Part shown: one piece after another, positions 13,444 through 28,000 of the stretch
How the letters are laid out: each line of letters begins with the position of its first letter
Numbering within the stretch: position 1 is the stretch's first letter
Source of the DNA: Brasenia schreberi
Lineage: Eukaryota > Streptophyta > Magnoliopsida > Nymphaeales > Cabombaceae
Direction: 5' to 3'
Assembly: GCA_036023115.1 (NCBI GenBank)
Contig: JAYKKT010000074.1
Span: 6,335,501 to 6,399,500, forward strand
DNA length: 64,000 nucleotides
Program-made: the position numbers and the translations under genes
The notes under the pieces: model-generated
The model's database searches: none
Seen by the model: the letters and a program-made list of their open reading frames with translations, nothing else
Told to the model about the DNA's origin: nothing

Positions 13444-16400
13444 ATGCGCTCAGCTTGCCAAGTCAAGGAACGAGGGAGGGAAGGAGGCAATTCATTGGCA
13501 GTGTCCGCTTTCCCGGGTTCCCTGCCGAATCAGATGAAGGTCTTGCCGGCGTATGCATCGAAGGAGAACTTGGGATGCCTGAAACCCACCGTTACATTGG
13601 TCTCCCACGTCGCGCCAAAGGCAAGAAAGGATTCTGATGCTAGGGGACTGTCTAAGAGATCGGCGAAAGCTTTGATTTCGGTCCCCGGCCAGAACCTGTC
13701 TCACAAAAGCGTCAGTCAGTCGACATACTCACTGCCCAAGAGTAAGGCTTCGGACTTCTCCGAGTTTGCAAGTTTTATCTCCGACTTTTGCAAGGATTGC
13801 GTTGCTAGGATTGCGCAGAGTGAAGAACCGGAGTTCCGATGGGATCTTGCAAAGGAAGAACAAGAAATGGCTTCACCTTCTGACTTCGGTCAAAAAGATA
13901 GCTCTGGTTCTTGGAATACGCAAGATCTCAATGAAGACACTTTAGATCCATCAGGAAACGAGAAAGACTGTGTGCCCTTGAATCTTGATCCTGACAATCA
14001 CAGGGATGGAGATAATTTACAAGCGAAAGTGGATTTGTCGCTGGTCCTGCGTGGTATATTGAGAGAAGCGAAAGATTGTGAAAAAACTGATATTGATAAA
14101 GAGAAAAGCAAAAATAGAATTAGTTTAGAAGGGAAAGATTTGGAAGAACTTCATTGCAATGCTAAGTATCCCAGTTCAAGTGTTTCTACTGAAGGAAGTT
14201 CTTCACTGGGATGCAATTTCTTAATTGGACTTACAAGCTGCTCAAAGAATGCGAATCTTGATGAATCTTTTGGCACTCTGCAGTCAACTTCAGAGCTCGA
14301 GCCCCCGAATGATGGTTCATGCCGTCGTCTGATCAAGGAGATGAAAGACCTTTGTATTGACGGTGTTGTAAGAAAAGATGAGAATAGTGGTTCTCCAAGC
14401 GTTGAAGTGTCGGAGGGGCCAAACACTATAATCTGTATGCAGGATTCAAGCAAGCGTCGTGAGACAATCGCCTCCTTGGAAGAGAGAGTTAAGAGCGTCG
14501 CATCTGAAATTAAGCGAATAGAAAACATTCTGGATACTAATGACCTGGACGTCTCAAAATCTCTTATCCTGGATATCCAGGAAAAGGTTTCGGGCATTGA
14601 GAAATCTATAGGCTTCATAATGGAGGAGAAAGTCAAAATGGGTATTTCAAGGATTGAGCTGTCAAGTAAGAAAAATGCAGCAATGTCAGAAAGGCATTGG
14701 GATCATTCGGGAGCTCGTATAAACCAACCATTTAACTATTGCTCGATCATGGAAATGGAATCTGGCACCGGTAGTCAAGCAGACAATGCTTCATCTTCTG
14801 ATGCCGCTGATTCGTCAAAGAATCCTACTGCAGGGAGTGAGGAATTGAAACTCCCATGTGATGAAAAATTTCAGTCTAACGATCAGGAAAACAAGTCATT
14901 TTGGGTTCGCCAAGATTCTGAAGAGTTGCGTCGTAATCAACTGATACCAATTGGAATGAAGCCCTCAACGGCTGGGTGGTTTGTCGCCGATGGAGGATGG
15001 GCATTGCTTGCTCATTCTGACGGTTCGTGTTCCTACAATGATATTTTACATCGTGAGGTATGGCAAATGAACTACTCGAGCCATGAATACGAGTTTTACT
15101 GCTGGTTAAATTCAGTATAGGACCTTGAGGTTTATTTTCTTTGTCACATTTGTCAATATCAACCTTTAAGATGATGAGTACATTCAAGCCATTTCTTGCA
15201 CTCTTGAAATATGTTGAGGGTTTATTCACCAAAAAAAAATGTAAGGGTCATGCATTTTTAGATGTCCAATTCGCACTTATTATACGTTTTGCGTCACTTG
15301 CAAATATGTAGGTGAAGTCTCGATATGAGCCTCCCGATAAAGTGTCTTCTAATCCATGGGGAGATATTTGGTCGATTCATACTACTGGTTCGGATGGTTG
15401 CACTAAGAAATATGTTGTTGCCGCATCGGCTGGAAACGCATCGAACGCAGGTTTCTGTTCATGGGATTTTTATACAAAGGAAGTTCAAGCTTTTCATACA
15501 GAGGGAAGGTCTACTACAAGTGGTAGAGGTTCCAAAAGGAGAAGGACTGTTCTTTCATCCATTGTGGCATCTGAGAATCATAAGTGGTGGTATAAACCAT
15601 GTGGACCTCTTATTGTGTCGACTGCCACCGATCAAAACGATGTTACCGCTTATGATATTCGTGATGGGGATGTTGTCATGAAGTGGGAAACATACAATCC
15701 TGTCGCTACTATGGAGTACTCCAGCCCGTTACAGTGGAGAAATAAAGATCGGGTGGTAATTGCTGAAAGCGAAGCAATCAAAGTGTGGGATGTTAGTTCT
15801 TCAAATCCTCCGTGTGTGGTCAATTTACCTTGCAGTGGTAAAAGGATCTCTGCTCTTCATATTCATAACAGCGATGCTGAAATTGGTGGTGGTATACGGA
15901 AGTGGTATGTCTGTTTCAAAGTTTTGAATGTCTCAACTGTGAATTTTCTACGATATGCATCAACTTTTTGTTATTATGTGGATATCATTTGTTTTGAAGT
16001 TTTTTTTTTGTTCAATTTCGCATTTTCTAGGAAGTTCCTCAAGTAAATTGATGGTTATAGCTTAGTTCTGTATCTGCTTATTGAAAGTCGATGTTCAATC
16101 CTGGATCAAATAGTTAGGTGGACCTTTTATGAGATTTTGTACTGTTATACATTCTATAATTTTTTATGGAAATAAAGCAGAGAGAGATTTGTCTGCCTCT
16201 CTGGAAGAGGACATGTAATTACCATGGTTAACTCTGCTTTGCAATTCCCATGATGAGAATATAAGTTATTTGAGATGTCACTTGTTACCAAAACTCTGTA
16301 AGGTTTCCTGCATTAAGCAACTGGTTTACAAAATCAGAATATGGATGCCGTAGTGCATGGTGGTGGCTCTTCCTTAGACTGGTGTAATTGTGGCCAGATC

Positions 16401-17228
16401 TTTTTGCTGTTTTTTTCAAGTTCGGCGAAGAACAGCCGTGTTGTGTTTACAGCACTGAATCTTATTGTGACTGTTTCTCTCTCTTTCTTTCCACACGCAC
16501 ACATACTCACGCAGAGACATACACACAGTCATGTGTACCAAAGGCGTGTGTGCAGTCCCTCTGCAAACATTGGAATAAATGCGGTTCATTGTCTAAAACT
16601 GAAACTGTTTGACTATTGCTATTGTGATAAAAGTAGTTAGCAGATGGTAGATCCTGCTGAAAAATCTTACTTTTTCTCTTTAACCAGGATAAGTTCTTCA
16701 GACGCGTACGAAATTGATGGGGTGTTTTGCACATCCGAAGATGTCAATTTTTTAGATTTCCGGGACCCCTCTATCGTAGGCTTTAAGATATCTAACCAGG
16801 GAGTGAACGTCCACTCAGTTTTTGCTCGCGGTGAGTCTATTTTTGTAGGCTGCTTCAATGTGCGATCAGCTATGCAGGGACATGGACATGGTTATCCGAT
16901 GATTCAACACTTCTCCTTGCGAAGAGGAAGACTTATGAGTATATACTCAATACCAGATGCCAACCTTTTCAATCAATCCTCATCTTTGGCACAAGTATGG
17001 GGATCATCTCGCCTTGTTATGGCTGTCTCGCGTCGCGGGTTATTCACATATGATTTTCTGAGGACCGAAAGCATGCAATTGCCGCAAAACTGTTACGCAA
17101 ATGTAACAAAGGCGCGGGGAGTGATTTGTCCGAGTAACTATATGAATAACCCCTCTTTTGATTATGCTGCATCTCGTGTGCTTCTTATCTCTAGAGACCG
17201 GCCAGCTTACTTGAGGTGTTTCGTATAG
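13444..17228 (+). CDS. WD40-type protein, KIN14B-interacting protein (At4g14310) family
   Basis: Exons 13444-15057, 15312-15904 and 16688-17228 join in phase to 915 aa. The start MRSACQVKERGREGG resembles the basic N-terminus of the Arabidopsis At4g14310 family. The N-terminal half is low-complexity and Ser/Asp/Glu-rich. A coiled coil lies near residues 343-395 (SLEERVKSVASEIKRIEN). From about residue 510 onward a degenerate beta-propeller follows, with segments typical of the family: GWFVADGGWALLAHSDGS, YVVAASAGNA, GFCSWDFYTKEV, WWYKPCGPLIVSTA, YSSPLQWRN, and a C-terminus ending near LLISRDRP. The Arabidopsis relative is described as binding a kinesin-14 and CDK-associated proteins; that role is transferred by family, not seen here. 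If intron 1 is retained, the reading frame continues only to a stop at 15118-15120. Confidence 0.88.
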
Positions 17229-19043
17229 TTATCTTTTTGCACATATGCTGTACGAGTAACATGATGTATCAGTTGTGGATTTTGTTCATACTTTGAGTAT
17301 TCATGTACAATGCTGTACGAGTAACATGATGTTTCAGAGATAAAACTCAATACATTTGATAGTATTTTAGTTTGCCATATGTTAGCTGATGAACTGTGTC
17401 TCCGCCTCCCATCCATTGTTGTATATACATTCTTAAAAAAAAAGTATTCGTTTAGTGATTGGCAAGCTGGGATTAGATATATCCGGAAGTACCGGTGTTG
17501 GTCATCCAGGTTTGGTTCAGTTTTAGGCTCAATTTCAATCCTAACTGATCTAACTGGTTCTCAATTTTCAGTTACCACATCGAACCTTCATAAGACAAAC
17601 CCGAACCAAACAAACATCATCGGCTCTGGTTTTGCAATCCATTGTTTATTATGCCGTGACGTGCCAAAATACGACACTTAGTGTATCATATACGATCAAT
17701 CACATGACCGATTGGCTAAAAATGTGCAGCATCCGCAGTCAACGAGGCACCAAATGCATAGCAAGTCCTACTCATACATTGCCAACAGCTATGTCAGTTC
17801 TATGAGTCCTCTGGTTCTGATAACCGGGTGCTCCAAGAGTCACAGCTCCATCCTTGGAATCTGGATGTTAAGCTCACGGTTCCAACCACGGGGGTTGGTT
17901 TCTGAAGTCTGAGTCCGTGCTTTAACCTTAGGCTCATTTGCTGTTTCTACATGCCCTACTCCTTCGTAATGCTTAAACAGGGTGCTGAGAATCTTGGTGA
18001 CAGCCGGGGCAAATTGGCACAAAAGAGTGATCGACAAAGGGAATCAAGAAAGGGGATTTGGATGAGCTTCTAGATGGGATGACAAACAAGGAACTTGTTT
18101 CAGAAGAGCCTACTTGAATAGCCCCTACCAATAGATGAAGAGACATGCTTGAGAACTTTTATTTACTGCTCGGCTCATCAAATGGGAAGTTGCAGGATGG
18201 CTCTGAATGAGAGAGAAGACATGGTCGATGAGAATGGGCAGAGTTGGGAAGCAGTCCGGTTGTTTGTTTGTGATGGTAGCTTGTTCCCAATTGTCATTGG
18301 GGTCAATCCCATGATCACCATTCAGTCAGTGGCTTACTGCGTAACTAAGAATGGTGTTCTTAAACAGAGAGAAAAAGACAGAAACAGAATGAGATTGAGG
18401 TCATAAATAAATGAGTTGTAAGCAATGTGCATTAGTTTCCTTAAAATGATATGCTGGCCTTGTGAAGTTTATCTAACTTCTGGTTGTCATGTGTATACAT
18501 CTCCCCAGGAAATGCTCAACTGCAAGCATATAGAGGAACTGTTTACAATGATTAAGGTGTCTATAGGAACTCTAGCCATGTCATTATAACCAAACCGTGA
18601 AGAGCATGCACATAATAGTTAATTGTTAATAACACAAAGGAAACATGAATCGATGTCTTATAAATGCACAAATCAAGATCTATATTTGCAAGAAAATATT
18701 GATCAGCAATAATGAGAATTTGCATGAGGAACAGAGTTGTCCCAACGGAAATCAAGGTAACATGCTGTTCAACATTGTCCACGTCCTTGCTCGTGGCAGA
18801 CTTCAAACCAAGTCAATACTCGTAGGACAATTCTTTATCCATCAATTAGATTCACTAGTTAATCTCGAAATCTAATTACTCAACTACTGACAGGGCTCGC
18901 CCTCAGGCAAATATAAAAGCAAAAAAATTATCAACTCTGGGCTAAACTTTCCCAAAGAAATAATTATATAATGAAACCTTGCACCTCATCTTTTTATTCT
19001 TCAAAAAGAGGTGATAATAGCTCTGAAGAAGATGAGTGCTGTG
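17229..19043. other. Interval between the WD40-type gene and the succinyl-CoA ligase gene
   Basis: It holds the 3' flank of the upstream gene, a GGTTC-rich stretch at about 17506-17625, and the alcohol-oxidase pseudogene fragment. A minus-strand AATAAA at 18993-18998, 46 bases past the ligase stop codon, may serve as its polyadenylation signal. I see no other gene. Confidence 0.5.
17972..18405 (+). pseudogene. 3' fragment of a long-chain-alcohol oxidase (FAO) gene
   Basis: Two blocks match the C-terminal end of plant FAO flavoproteins, which oxidise long-chain fatty alcohols and belong to the GMC oxidoreductase family. The first (from 17981) reads VLRILVTAGA and then breaks with stops. The second (18149-18405) reads [26 protein letters not shown] and then [15 protein letters not shown]. 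These include the His (AHQMGSC) and Asn (GVNPM) of the GMC active site. The rest of the gene (FAD-binding N-terminus) is absent, and stops and a frame shift separate the blocks. It is a relic, not a working gene. Confidence 0.8.
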
Positions 19044-22000
19044 TCACTTTGCTATGGCTTTTACTGCTTTCTGGGCTGCATCATCCAGATCCTCTGCTGT
19101 GATTATGGTCATTCCACTTTCCTGCAGGTTTTATTTCAGCTGTATGAAGCTTCCCATATGAAAGCTAAAGCAAATTATGAAAATATAGTCATCTAAAATA
19201 TTTACCTTCAAGATTCTCTTCCCATGGTCAACATTGGTTCCTTCCAGGCGAACAACTACAGGTACTTTGAGTGCGACCTGATCAAAGAAAAGCTCGAAAA
19301 ATCATAAGGATATTAATAAAAATTTCACAACAGTCCATAAGAAAGAAAGTAGAATCTTTGTGTTGCAACTAGAACAACTGAATAATCGTTGAGCTAGAAG
19401 CAGATAGAGTTGGTCATGCCATATGGAAGCAACTGTTGTAAAAGCGTCACTTTGAGAAAAGAATAAGTAGAAAACTTTTCTGATCTTGTACATGCGGATT
19501 TCACAGTTATACGTGGATCTATTTTGAACATGTCATTTTGACACGAGCAGGAAAAACAGTTGGTGAACCGGAGGATGGGTGTGCATGAACAGTCATGCAT
19601 GCGCACATGCACACACACACACAGAGTACCTGCTTGGCAGCATTCACGATGCCACTTGCAATCACATCACATTTCATGATGCCTCCAAAAATATTGACCA
19701 GTATTGCTTTCACCTTTTCATCGGCTGTCAAAATCTTGAATGCCTCCACCACCTAAATGCAAAATTAACGCGAATACATAAAAAACGGCGGTGCATCACC
19801 ACATGAAACTAAGTTCTATAGCAGATAGAGTGCACAGAGCAACTCTAATTTGACACACATCGATTGAGTTAAGCCTGGATGAGGTTTAAACCAGAATTAA
19901 TTGAATGGCAACAGTAGCAGTTGAATCCATTTGAGAAAAAGCTGCGTTTATTTGACCATCTATATGGCTTCATACAAGGACTACATGCCCTGCATATCTT
20001 ATGCATATTTCAAGACAACAAAACAATACCAAAACATAAAAAAAGACACAAAGATATTTATTTTTAAAATTTGTTGATTAGAAAACTTTTAAATACATTG
20101 CATTCCCCAAAAGGAAAGTTTTAAATACCTAGGGTCAATTTTTGAGAGTGATGGAAGAATTGATGGAGATGTTACACATAGAATTAATGCTGATTGGTTA
20201 AAATGGAGAGGAGCATCAGGTATTCTTTGTGATAAGAAGATCCATTAAAATTAAAAGGTAAATATTATAGTGCAGCAATTAGGCCTGCCATGTTTTATGG
20301 TTCTGTGTGTTGGGCAGTTAATCATCAACATGTACAAAAGATGTCTGTGACAGAAATAAAGATGTTAAGATGGATGAGTGGTCATACAAGAAAAGACTGT
20401 ATACATAATGAGGTTATTAGAAACAAATTAGGAGTGGCACCAATAGAGGATAAAATGAGAGAACATCGTTTAAGATGGTTTAGACATATAGAAAGAAGAT
20501 CAAAAGAATAACATATAAGAAGGTTAAAAAAACTAAATTTGGAAAGTATTAAAAGAGGTAGAGGACGACCACAAAAGTGTTGGAAAGAAACAATAAAGAA
20601 TGATCTATCTTATTGGGAGTTAACTGCTAACATGGCACACGATAGGGATATGTGGAAACAAAGAATCCATGTAGCCGACCCCGTCTAGTATGAGAAAAGG
20701 CTTAGTTGTTGTTGTTGTTGTTGATTAGAAAACTGATTTAGCCATTATGAAAATATATTTTGATAAGATATATCAAAATTAGTAAAAAAGGAAAATTACA
20801 TTACTCTCTTCTCCACTCTCCTAATAGACCTATTGCCAGAGTGGTAAGGAAAATCCATGACGTACCATCAAATTTGGCAATGAGCCCACTGCCAGAGTAT
20901 ACTTCGGGGGCATTGGCAGAGTGAAGGTAAAAGCATGATGTATCATCAATTTGCATAACGATGCCCACATATTCACTTAAAAATGCATGCTAATTCATTC
21001 CAAGGATTTAAAAAATGCAAACAAGTATACTGCAAAATTTGACCATCTAGTTTTATATGTGAAAGTTTTAGAGCATACTTGGCTCTCTGAGGCATTTCCG
21101 CCAACATCAAGAAAATTGGCAGGTGTTCCTCCATGAAGTTTAATTATGTCCATGGTCGCCATTGCTAAGCCTGCTCCATTTACCATACATCCAATCTCTC
21201 CATCTAATCCAATATAGTTCAGGTCTGCTTTTGCTGCAGCAACCTGCAGAAGTAGAAAGTCAAGACTCAGAATGTGTTATACCCCCGGATCTCTGCAAAC
21301 AGTAAAATAGTGAGGTTTAACTCACAATTCCTTTTAGAACAGTTTGTTTAAAATTCAAATATCATTGAAGAAACGATTTAGCAGAAGTACTCAGGATTTA
21401 CAAATGGGCCACATTCAGAAAACAGGCTCAAAAACTGATCAAAGCTTAATTCAACCTCAGTATGATCCCCCATAGGTACACAAACTTACATTTTCATAAA
21501 CACGTGAGAAGATCCAAATACCCATTTAACCATTTGGCACAATTGAATTAACTAGATCAAAGCTGAACTCAACTCCGCCCATGTAAGGAATCACCCTTGC
21601 ATGGCTGGTCCCAAGCCCGGATAAAGGAAGAGGGTTGCGTTAGGCTTGTGACAACCAGTATAAAACTTTGTCGGGCTTACCATGGATTCTACAAAAGACA
21701 AAGAATCCATGTAGCCGGTCCCATCTAATATGGGAAAAGGCTTAGTTGTAGTAGAGCTGAAACAAACCCATCCAAACGAGGAATGACTAGCTTAAAGACT
21801 CCAAGAAGTTTAACTTAAACATGAAACGTCGAATGGTGCAAAGCTTCACCTCTCTAGGGTCCTCTTGAGATGGATCGCGAAGAGCAAATACTTCTTGCTG
21901 GCGAAAAACAGCATTATCATCAAAATTCAGTTTTGCATCAGCCGCTACCAAGTGCCCATCTGAAGTCTCAGCCATAGGATTGACCTGCAAAACTAAGAAA

Positions 22001-25000
22001 ATATTAGATTTGTAAATAAACAAGGTTTCTTGCATATGCATGCAAATATCTGTTTATGTTGCATCTATGTACTTAGATAGATACATATACATGCAAGGAT
22101 GCATGTATACATTTACAATACTTGTCTAACAGGTTTTTAGCACTAGAAGACCAAAAGATGAGTCAGCAGACGGTCTTAAGATGATCATCTGGTGGCTTCT
22201 TTGACAATCTTATGTCTGAAAAGTTCACCTCAAGAAGCGTGCAGTCGCACTCGCAGAAAAGCTTATAGAGCTTCTTCACTTGTTCAATGGACGAACTCCT
22301 GTCAGCCAGTCTGGGCGACAAACCATCCACAACTTTGGCAGCATCTTCATCAGTGATCCCCTTGAAAACATCAATAGGAACCTGGATGTGCAAATGAGCA
22401 GTTTAGCTATTGTGTTTCATGCAAAAAGGGAAAGATAGCAAGAGAAGGAACAAGGACAAGTTAGAAATGTCTTGACTCTTGATACAATGGTTTATGCTTA
22501 TTATTTCTTCTTGGGTGCAAATATGGATCCTTTGACCTTCAGCTTGTATTCAAAATGAAGAAAAGCATCAACAGAGTGAAAGAAAGATGAAAATAAAACC
22601 AAATCCAAGCCTTTTCCCCACTATGTCCATATGGATTCTTGGTGCCGATCTGATATGTCTTTCTGTCATATGAGCAGTATGGTTGGATGCTTGCTCTATA
22701 GTGCACTCACACCAACTGCCCTGTGGGAGTAGGTTGATAAGCGTTAATAAGCTTACCGCTCCGTGGATGCTACAACCATGGGGCTGTAGCCGGTAATGGG
22801 GTTTGTTCCCTTGACATCTTAGAATGAACTGCAATGTGGACGCCCTGTGAGTGAAGAGAAGCAGAAGCACATTGATACCTTTCTGAATGAATGCCTGTCC
22901 TCAGTCTTTCCAAAGACTGAAAGTCAGGTCATGCCAGTCTAAGAGTAGGTCTTTCTTGCTATGAATCTTTCATTGAAGGCAGGCAACCGCAACTGCACCG
23001 CTGATATACGAGAAATAGATGCTCAGCCTGCAATGTCCGATAACAGCACTGAAGTAGTTCACCTATCGGCACCACAGCAGTGGCATACCACTTTGGACCT
23101 AACAGGCTGGAGCTGTCACCTTTTGGAATGGGGTATCCCCGTTGGCAACAACCATGGTAGTAGTTGAGGAACTACTAGGCGATCCTTACTGTAAGGCTTA
23201 TCGATAATGCAAATTCCCAACCAACCAACCACCTACCCCTACCCCTACTGCCCCATGCCAGTAGTAGGGGGTAGGGGTAGGTGGTTGGTTTGTTGGCAGG
23301 TTAGGTGCTTTGCAAGTGCTTTGAGGAGAGGACAACCCCTTGTTCCTGCTCCTCTTTCTTTTCTTCAGGGATAGAGGTCCTACGGTAGGTAACAACAGGC
23401 AGCACTTCAAAGGGGACCATCGCTTCTATTCTCTTTGTTTGACAAATAGGCCATTCCCATACAATAATCACAATGTAGCGGGTATTTTATAGTAGTGGTC
23501 AAAGTGTGATTCATTCTATTACCAATGGCCTTTCACTCCCACGGGGTGTTACCTTTGACGGTCAATGACAGCCTCCTTACCACTTACTGCCCCATGGGAG
23601 CTTACACCACTCCGTGGAAACAGTGTAATGGCTTTAGTAGTCAAACCCTACTAAAGGCAGCAACCAAGGGAGCCAGATAATAGCCAGTAAGGACAAGAAA
23701 GCCCATGGAACGACTTACCGCCCCATGGAAAAAGGCAGGCCTGTTTTTAAAAGGCGAAGTAGAATTCGTGGTCTCCTGCAAACACTTTCTAGGACTTCTA
23801 TAGTCTCTTTAGTACCACATATTCCAACTACTCACACCTTTGCATAAGAGCTCCATTTGGGCTATCTCTAAATGCCCAAACCACCACAAGCACCTCTTCC
23901 TCTCTTTGTCCTTTCTTGGTACCACACTAAGGTACAGAATCAATATGACCCCTTCCATCAATTTCTACAGAATCTTTATGTTGAGATAATGAATTTGTAT
24001 ATGTTCCAAAACTTGACTTGGTCTACCTATCCTGAGTCCATTCAAGTAACTCAGTGAATCATGGGTTTCATAAGTTCTTTTTGCTAGTGCTGCTTGTGGG
24101 ATTTTCCCTCGTCAACATATCCCGAATATAATAGCATTCAAATAGGAAAAAGTAATGTGAAACAAAAAGAAAGCTTTTATGAAGTTCTTGTCTCAAAATT
24201 TTATCAAGGAATGTTCCATCTGCCATTGGTCGAATTTGTGACATGTTTTGACTTTTGATAGTTAGTCTGTTGTTAAGGCATAATTAGTTACTTGAAAACC
24301 ATGTTTATGACTTCTAGTCTCTATTGTGTTCTTTACTTCTTTACTTCTTTCTTTTTTCATTTCTTTTCCTTCTCATTTTAGAAGAGTTGAGCTTGGTTAT
24401 GACCCATCTAAATCATGTTCAGTTCCATGAGCAAGACACACCTAATACCATGAACACATTTCAATCACAGGTCCCAAAGATATCACTATAGCTTCCATGG
24501 TGGCAGCCCAACATAATTCAAGACCACACCAAGGCAGATCTACAAGTTTTTCCTGTTTCCAGATAAACAAGGATATCCAAAGCATTTGCATTATAAGATA
24601 CATACATGCACAAACATACAACACATGCACATTTACACAAATACACTACACAAGAGCATTTGCATTTACAGAGCAACCACATGCACAACATACAATCATG
24701 AGCAGGTGGTTGAACAGTATAAACAGCGAACCCATGCATGTTCATGGTACTATGAGCAAGTCAAGTTTACCTTTATAATCATGTCTGGAAATTTCTCCGC
24801 AAGGTCTTCTATACTTGTTCCACCTTTTTTACAGGCAATGATAATCTACACAAGAACCAAAAGTCTCCAATCTTTAACACCACCACCAAAACTTGATGAA
24901 ATGTAGAGCTCAAGGATTTAGAAAAATAAACGAACTTGGCAATCCAAAATGGAAAATATGCCAAAAGTGCACAATCATGGAAGTGTAAAAACGTGTAGCA

Positions 25001-28000
25001 GCATGCGAATATTCAAAAGTCCTCACATGAATCCTCCCTTAGTGATATATACTCCTTGTACAGCAAATGATCTTCAACAGATAACTAACCCTTATAAAAC
25101 ATGTGATGTTAAGCACACGCACAACTTATCCTTGCTCAAATTTCATCAGTAAAATGATATGAAATTGATCTAGCTTATTGTGAGTTAACTGCTAACATGG
25201 CACATGATAGAGCTCTGTGGAAACAAAGAATTCATGTAGCCGACCCCATCTAGTAATGGAAAAGGCTTAGTTGTTGTTGTTGTAAAATGATATGAAATTG
25301 GAGGTTGAAAAGGAGTTCCAAGTTATGGTCCATATAAATCCCTGGCAGGTTGCAGAGCATGTAAAACTAAAAGAAAATGATACAGAAATAGAGATGAATT
25401 CAACAGTGATGCTAGACATAAAAAGACGTGATATAGAATACCATCACCAAATAAATTCTACATGTCATAAGAAATAATTGACAACAACAACCGTGCCTTT
25501 TCCCACACTAGGTGGGGTTGGCTATATGGATTCTTTGACACGATAGCTCACAATCTTGTGCCATATGAGTAGTTATCTCCAAAAGAGCCATATTATGTTT
25601 AAAGTTTCTTTCTAACACTTCTACAGTCTTCCTCTCCCTCTTTTAAAATGTTCACAGTCTACTTTTTCGCACTTACTAACAGGAGCTTCCTTCAATCGCC
25701 TCTCTACATGCCCAAACCATATTAAATGTGTCTCTCTCATCTTATTTTCTATTGGTGCTATCCTAACTTTTTCTCTAATAATGGTAAGAATGACACTTTA
25801 AAGTTTCTATGCCGAATCACAATAGCACGAACAAGAATCAACAAAGAGCTCAAGTAAGTTCTTGATGGTCAAATAGTCAAAAACAAGTTGAATATCATAC
25901 ACTCAACGAGACAAAACAAATATTCAAAGTACTGCAAAACAGCATATTATTGATGTAGGAGAATGCTCTATTTATAGAGCTACAGAGAAGGAATTTTCAG
26001 AAAACATGTCAATATGTGAAGAGGAGCTCCCCAACGGCTATATGAACTAGCTGTTGGGGGCCAGCAGCTGGCTCCAACGGCTAGTTGGGCCCAGTATACA
26101 TAACTGGCCACCAACAGAGCCCTAGTGGCCCGTCTTCTATTACATTTATACTTTAACATTGTGGATAGCCTTATATCCATATCAATATTTTTGTTTCTCA
26201 TAGACATCTTTTGCACAATTAGTGATTAACTCTCTAACACTCAATACTATCTAACATTGTTGGTCTAACTGTTAGTTGATATATCTTCTTATCAAACAAC
26301 ACACAAGAGATACCTCTCCATTTTAGCCAACCTATGCCAATTTTATTTATAATATCTCCATCTATTTTTCTATCGCTTTGAGAAGTTGATAATGCATAAA
26401 ATTATCCATTTAAGTTATACAATGCCTACCGGTTTTAATTTTTATGTTATGTATTTCAATGAGATTACTAAACTTGCATTCTATATATTTTGTAATATTT
26501 CTCTCTCCAACTCAAGTTTCCTACCTTTGACTCATCCACCAATTAAATATCAATCCGCGCAAATACCAGACAGCAAGATACTTTATCTTAAATATGTTTT
26601 ATCAACTCATTTAACCAAATATGGACTTAGTAGTGACCCTTGAAGTAATCCAATATTAACTTTAAAGAAATCAATGTTCCTTTCATGAGTCCTATCACAT
26701 ATTTTTGTACCTTTATACATTATCCATTATAAGTTTGTTGTATAACAAGGGGATAGTTTTCTTCTCTAAAACTAAAAACATCTCTTCTTTCTCTATCAAT
26801 AGGCTTTCATACCATTGTGCAAGTTTTCTTCTTTGCATTGAAGTGTTCTATTAGACATTGTAATAAGTTAATAGCCTTAAAAGTAAATCTATCTAACATA
26901 AACCCTAATTTGTTTTCTATTGTACTATATATTTGTCTCAACCTTCTCTTTTCTATAATTTTATTGTATGGCTCATTAACTTTATGCTCCCATAATTATC
27001 ACAATTTTGAATATCTCTTTTGTTCTTATGAATGGGTGTCACTATACTCATTCTCCATTCTACAAGCACCTTCTTCTCTATCCGAATAACACTAAATCAA
27101 CTTATAAGTTAACTGATACCTAACACCCCTAAAACTTTCTATACCTCAACGAGAATATCATTTGGTACTACACATTTACCATATTTCACAAGTTTAAGAC
27201 CCTTTCCTCGATAACTTCCTTCTTTTGGTACGTCGATAGAGATCAATACTTGAGTTCGTTAGCTCTCTCATCCTGATATTAGTATATGTGCTCTTATTAA
27301 AAAGCTTATGAAAATAACACTTTCATTTGGTTTTGATAAACTTCCTTACCATAAGAACCCTCCCATCTTCCTCTTTCATGCATCTAATCTGAGTAAAATC
27401 CTTAGTTTTTCTTTTCCTGGCCTTAGCTATCTTAAAAATATCACTTTCATGTCTTTCAAGTCAAGTTTCTTATAAAAGATATTATACATGTTGTGATTGA
27501 CGAAGAACCCAGTTGATGGACAAGAACAAACATGCACCTATGCAGGAGTATATACATGCCTGCTGGTGTTGTAAAGATAACACTGAGTTTTGTGCCATAC
27601 CAAAATCAAACAACAACAACAACAACAACCATTCCTTTCTCCATACTAAGTGGGGTTTGCTTCATGGATTCTTTGATGCCATGGAGCTCAATCTTGTAGC
27701 ATGTTAGTAGTTAACTCCAAAAAAGCCATATCATGTTTAGTAGGTTCTTTCCAACACTTTTAAAGGCAAACAACAACAACAACCAAGCCTTTTCCATACT
27801 AAGTGGGGTTTGCTTCATGGATTCTTTGATGCGTCAATCTTGTGGCATTAGTAGTTAATTCCAGAAAGCCATATCCTGTTTGGTAGTTTCCTTCCAACAC
27901 TTTTCGAATCTTCCTCACTCCTCTAAATTGTTACATACAACACTTTTAAAGGCAAACAACAACAAAGCCTTTTTCCATACTAAGTGGGGTTTGCTTCACG

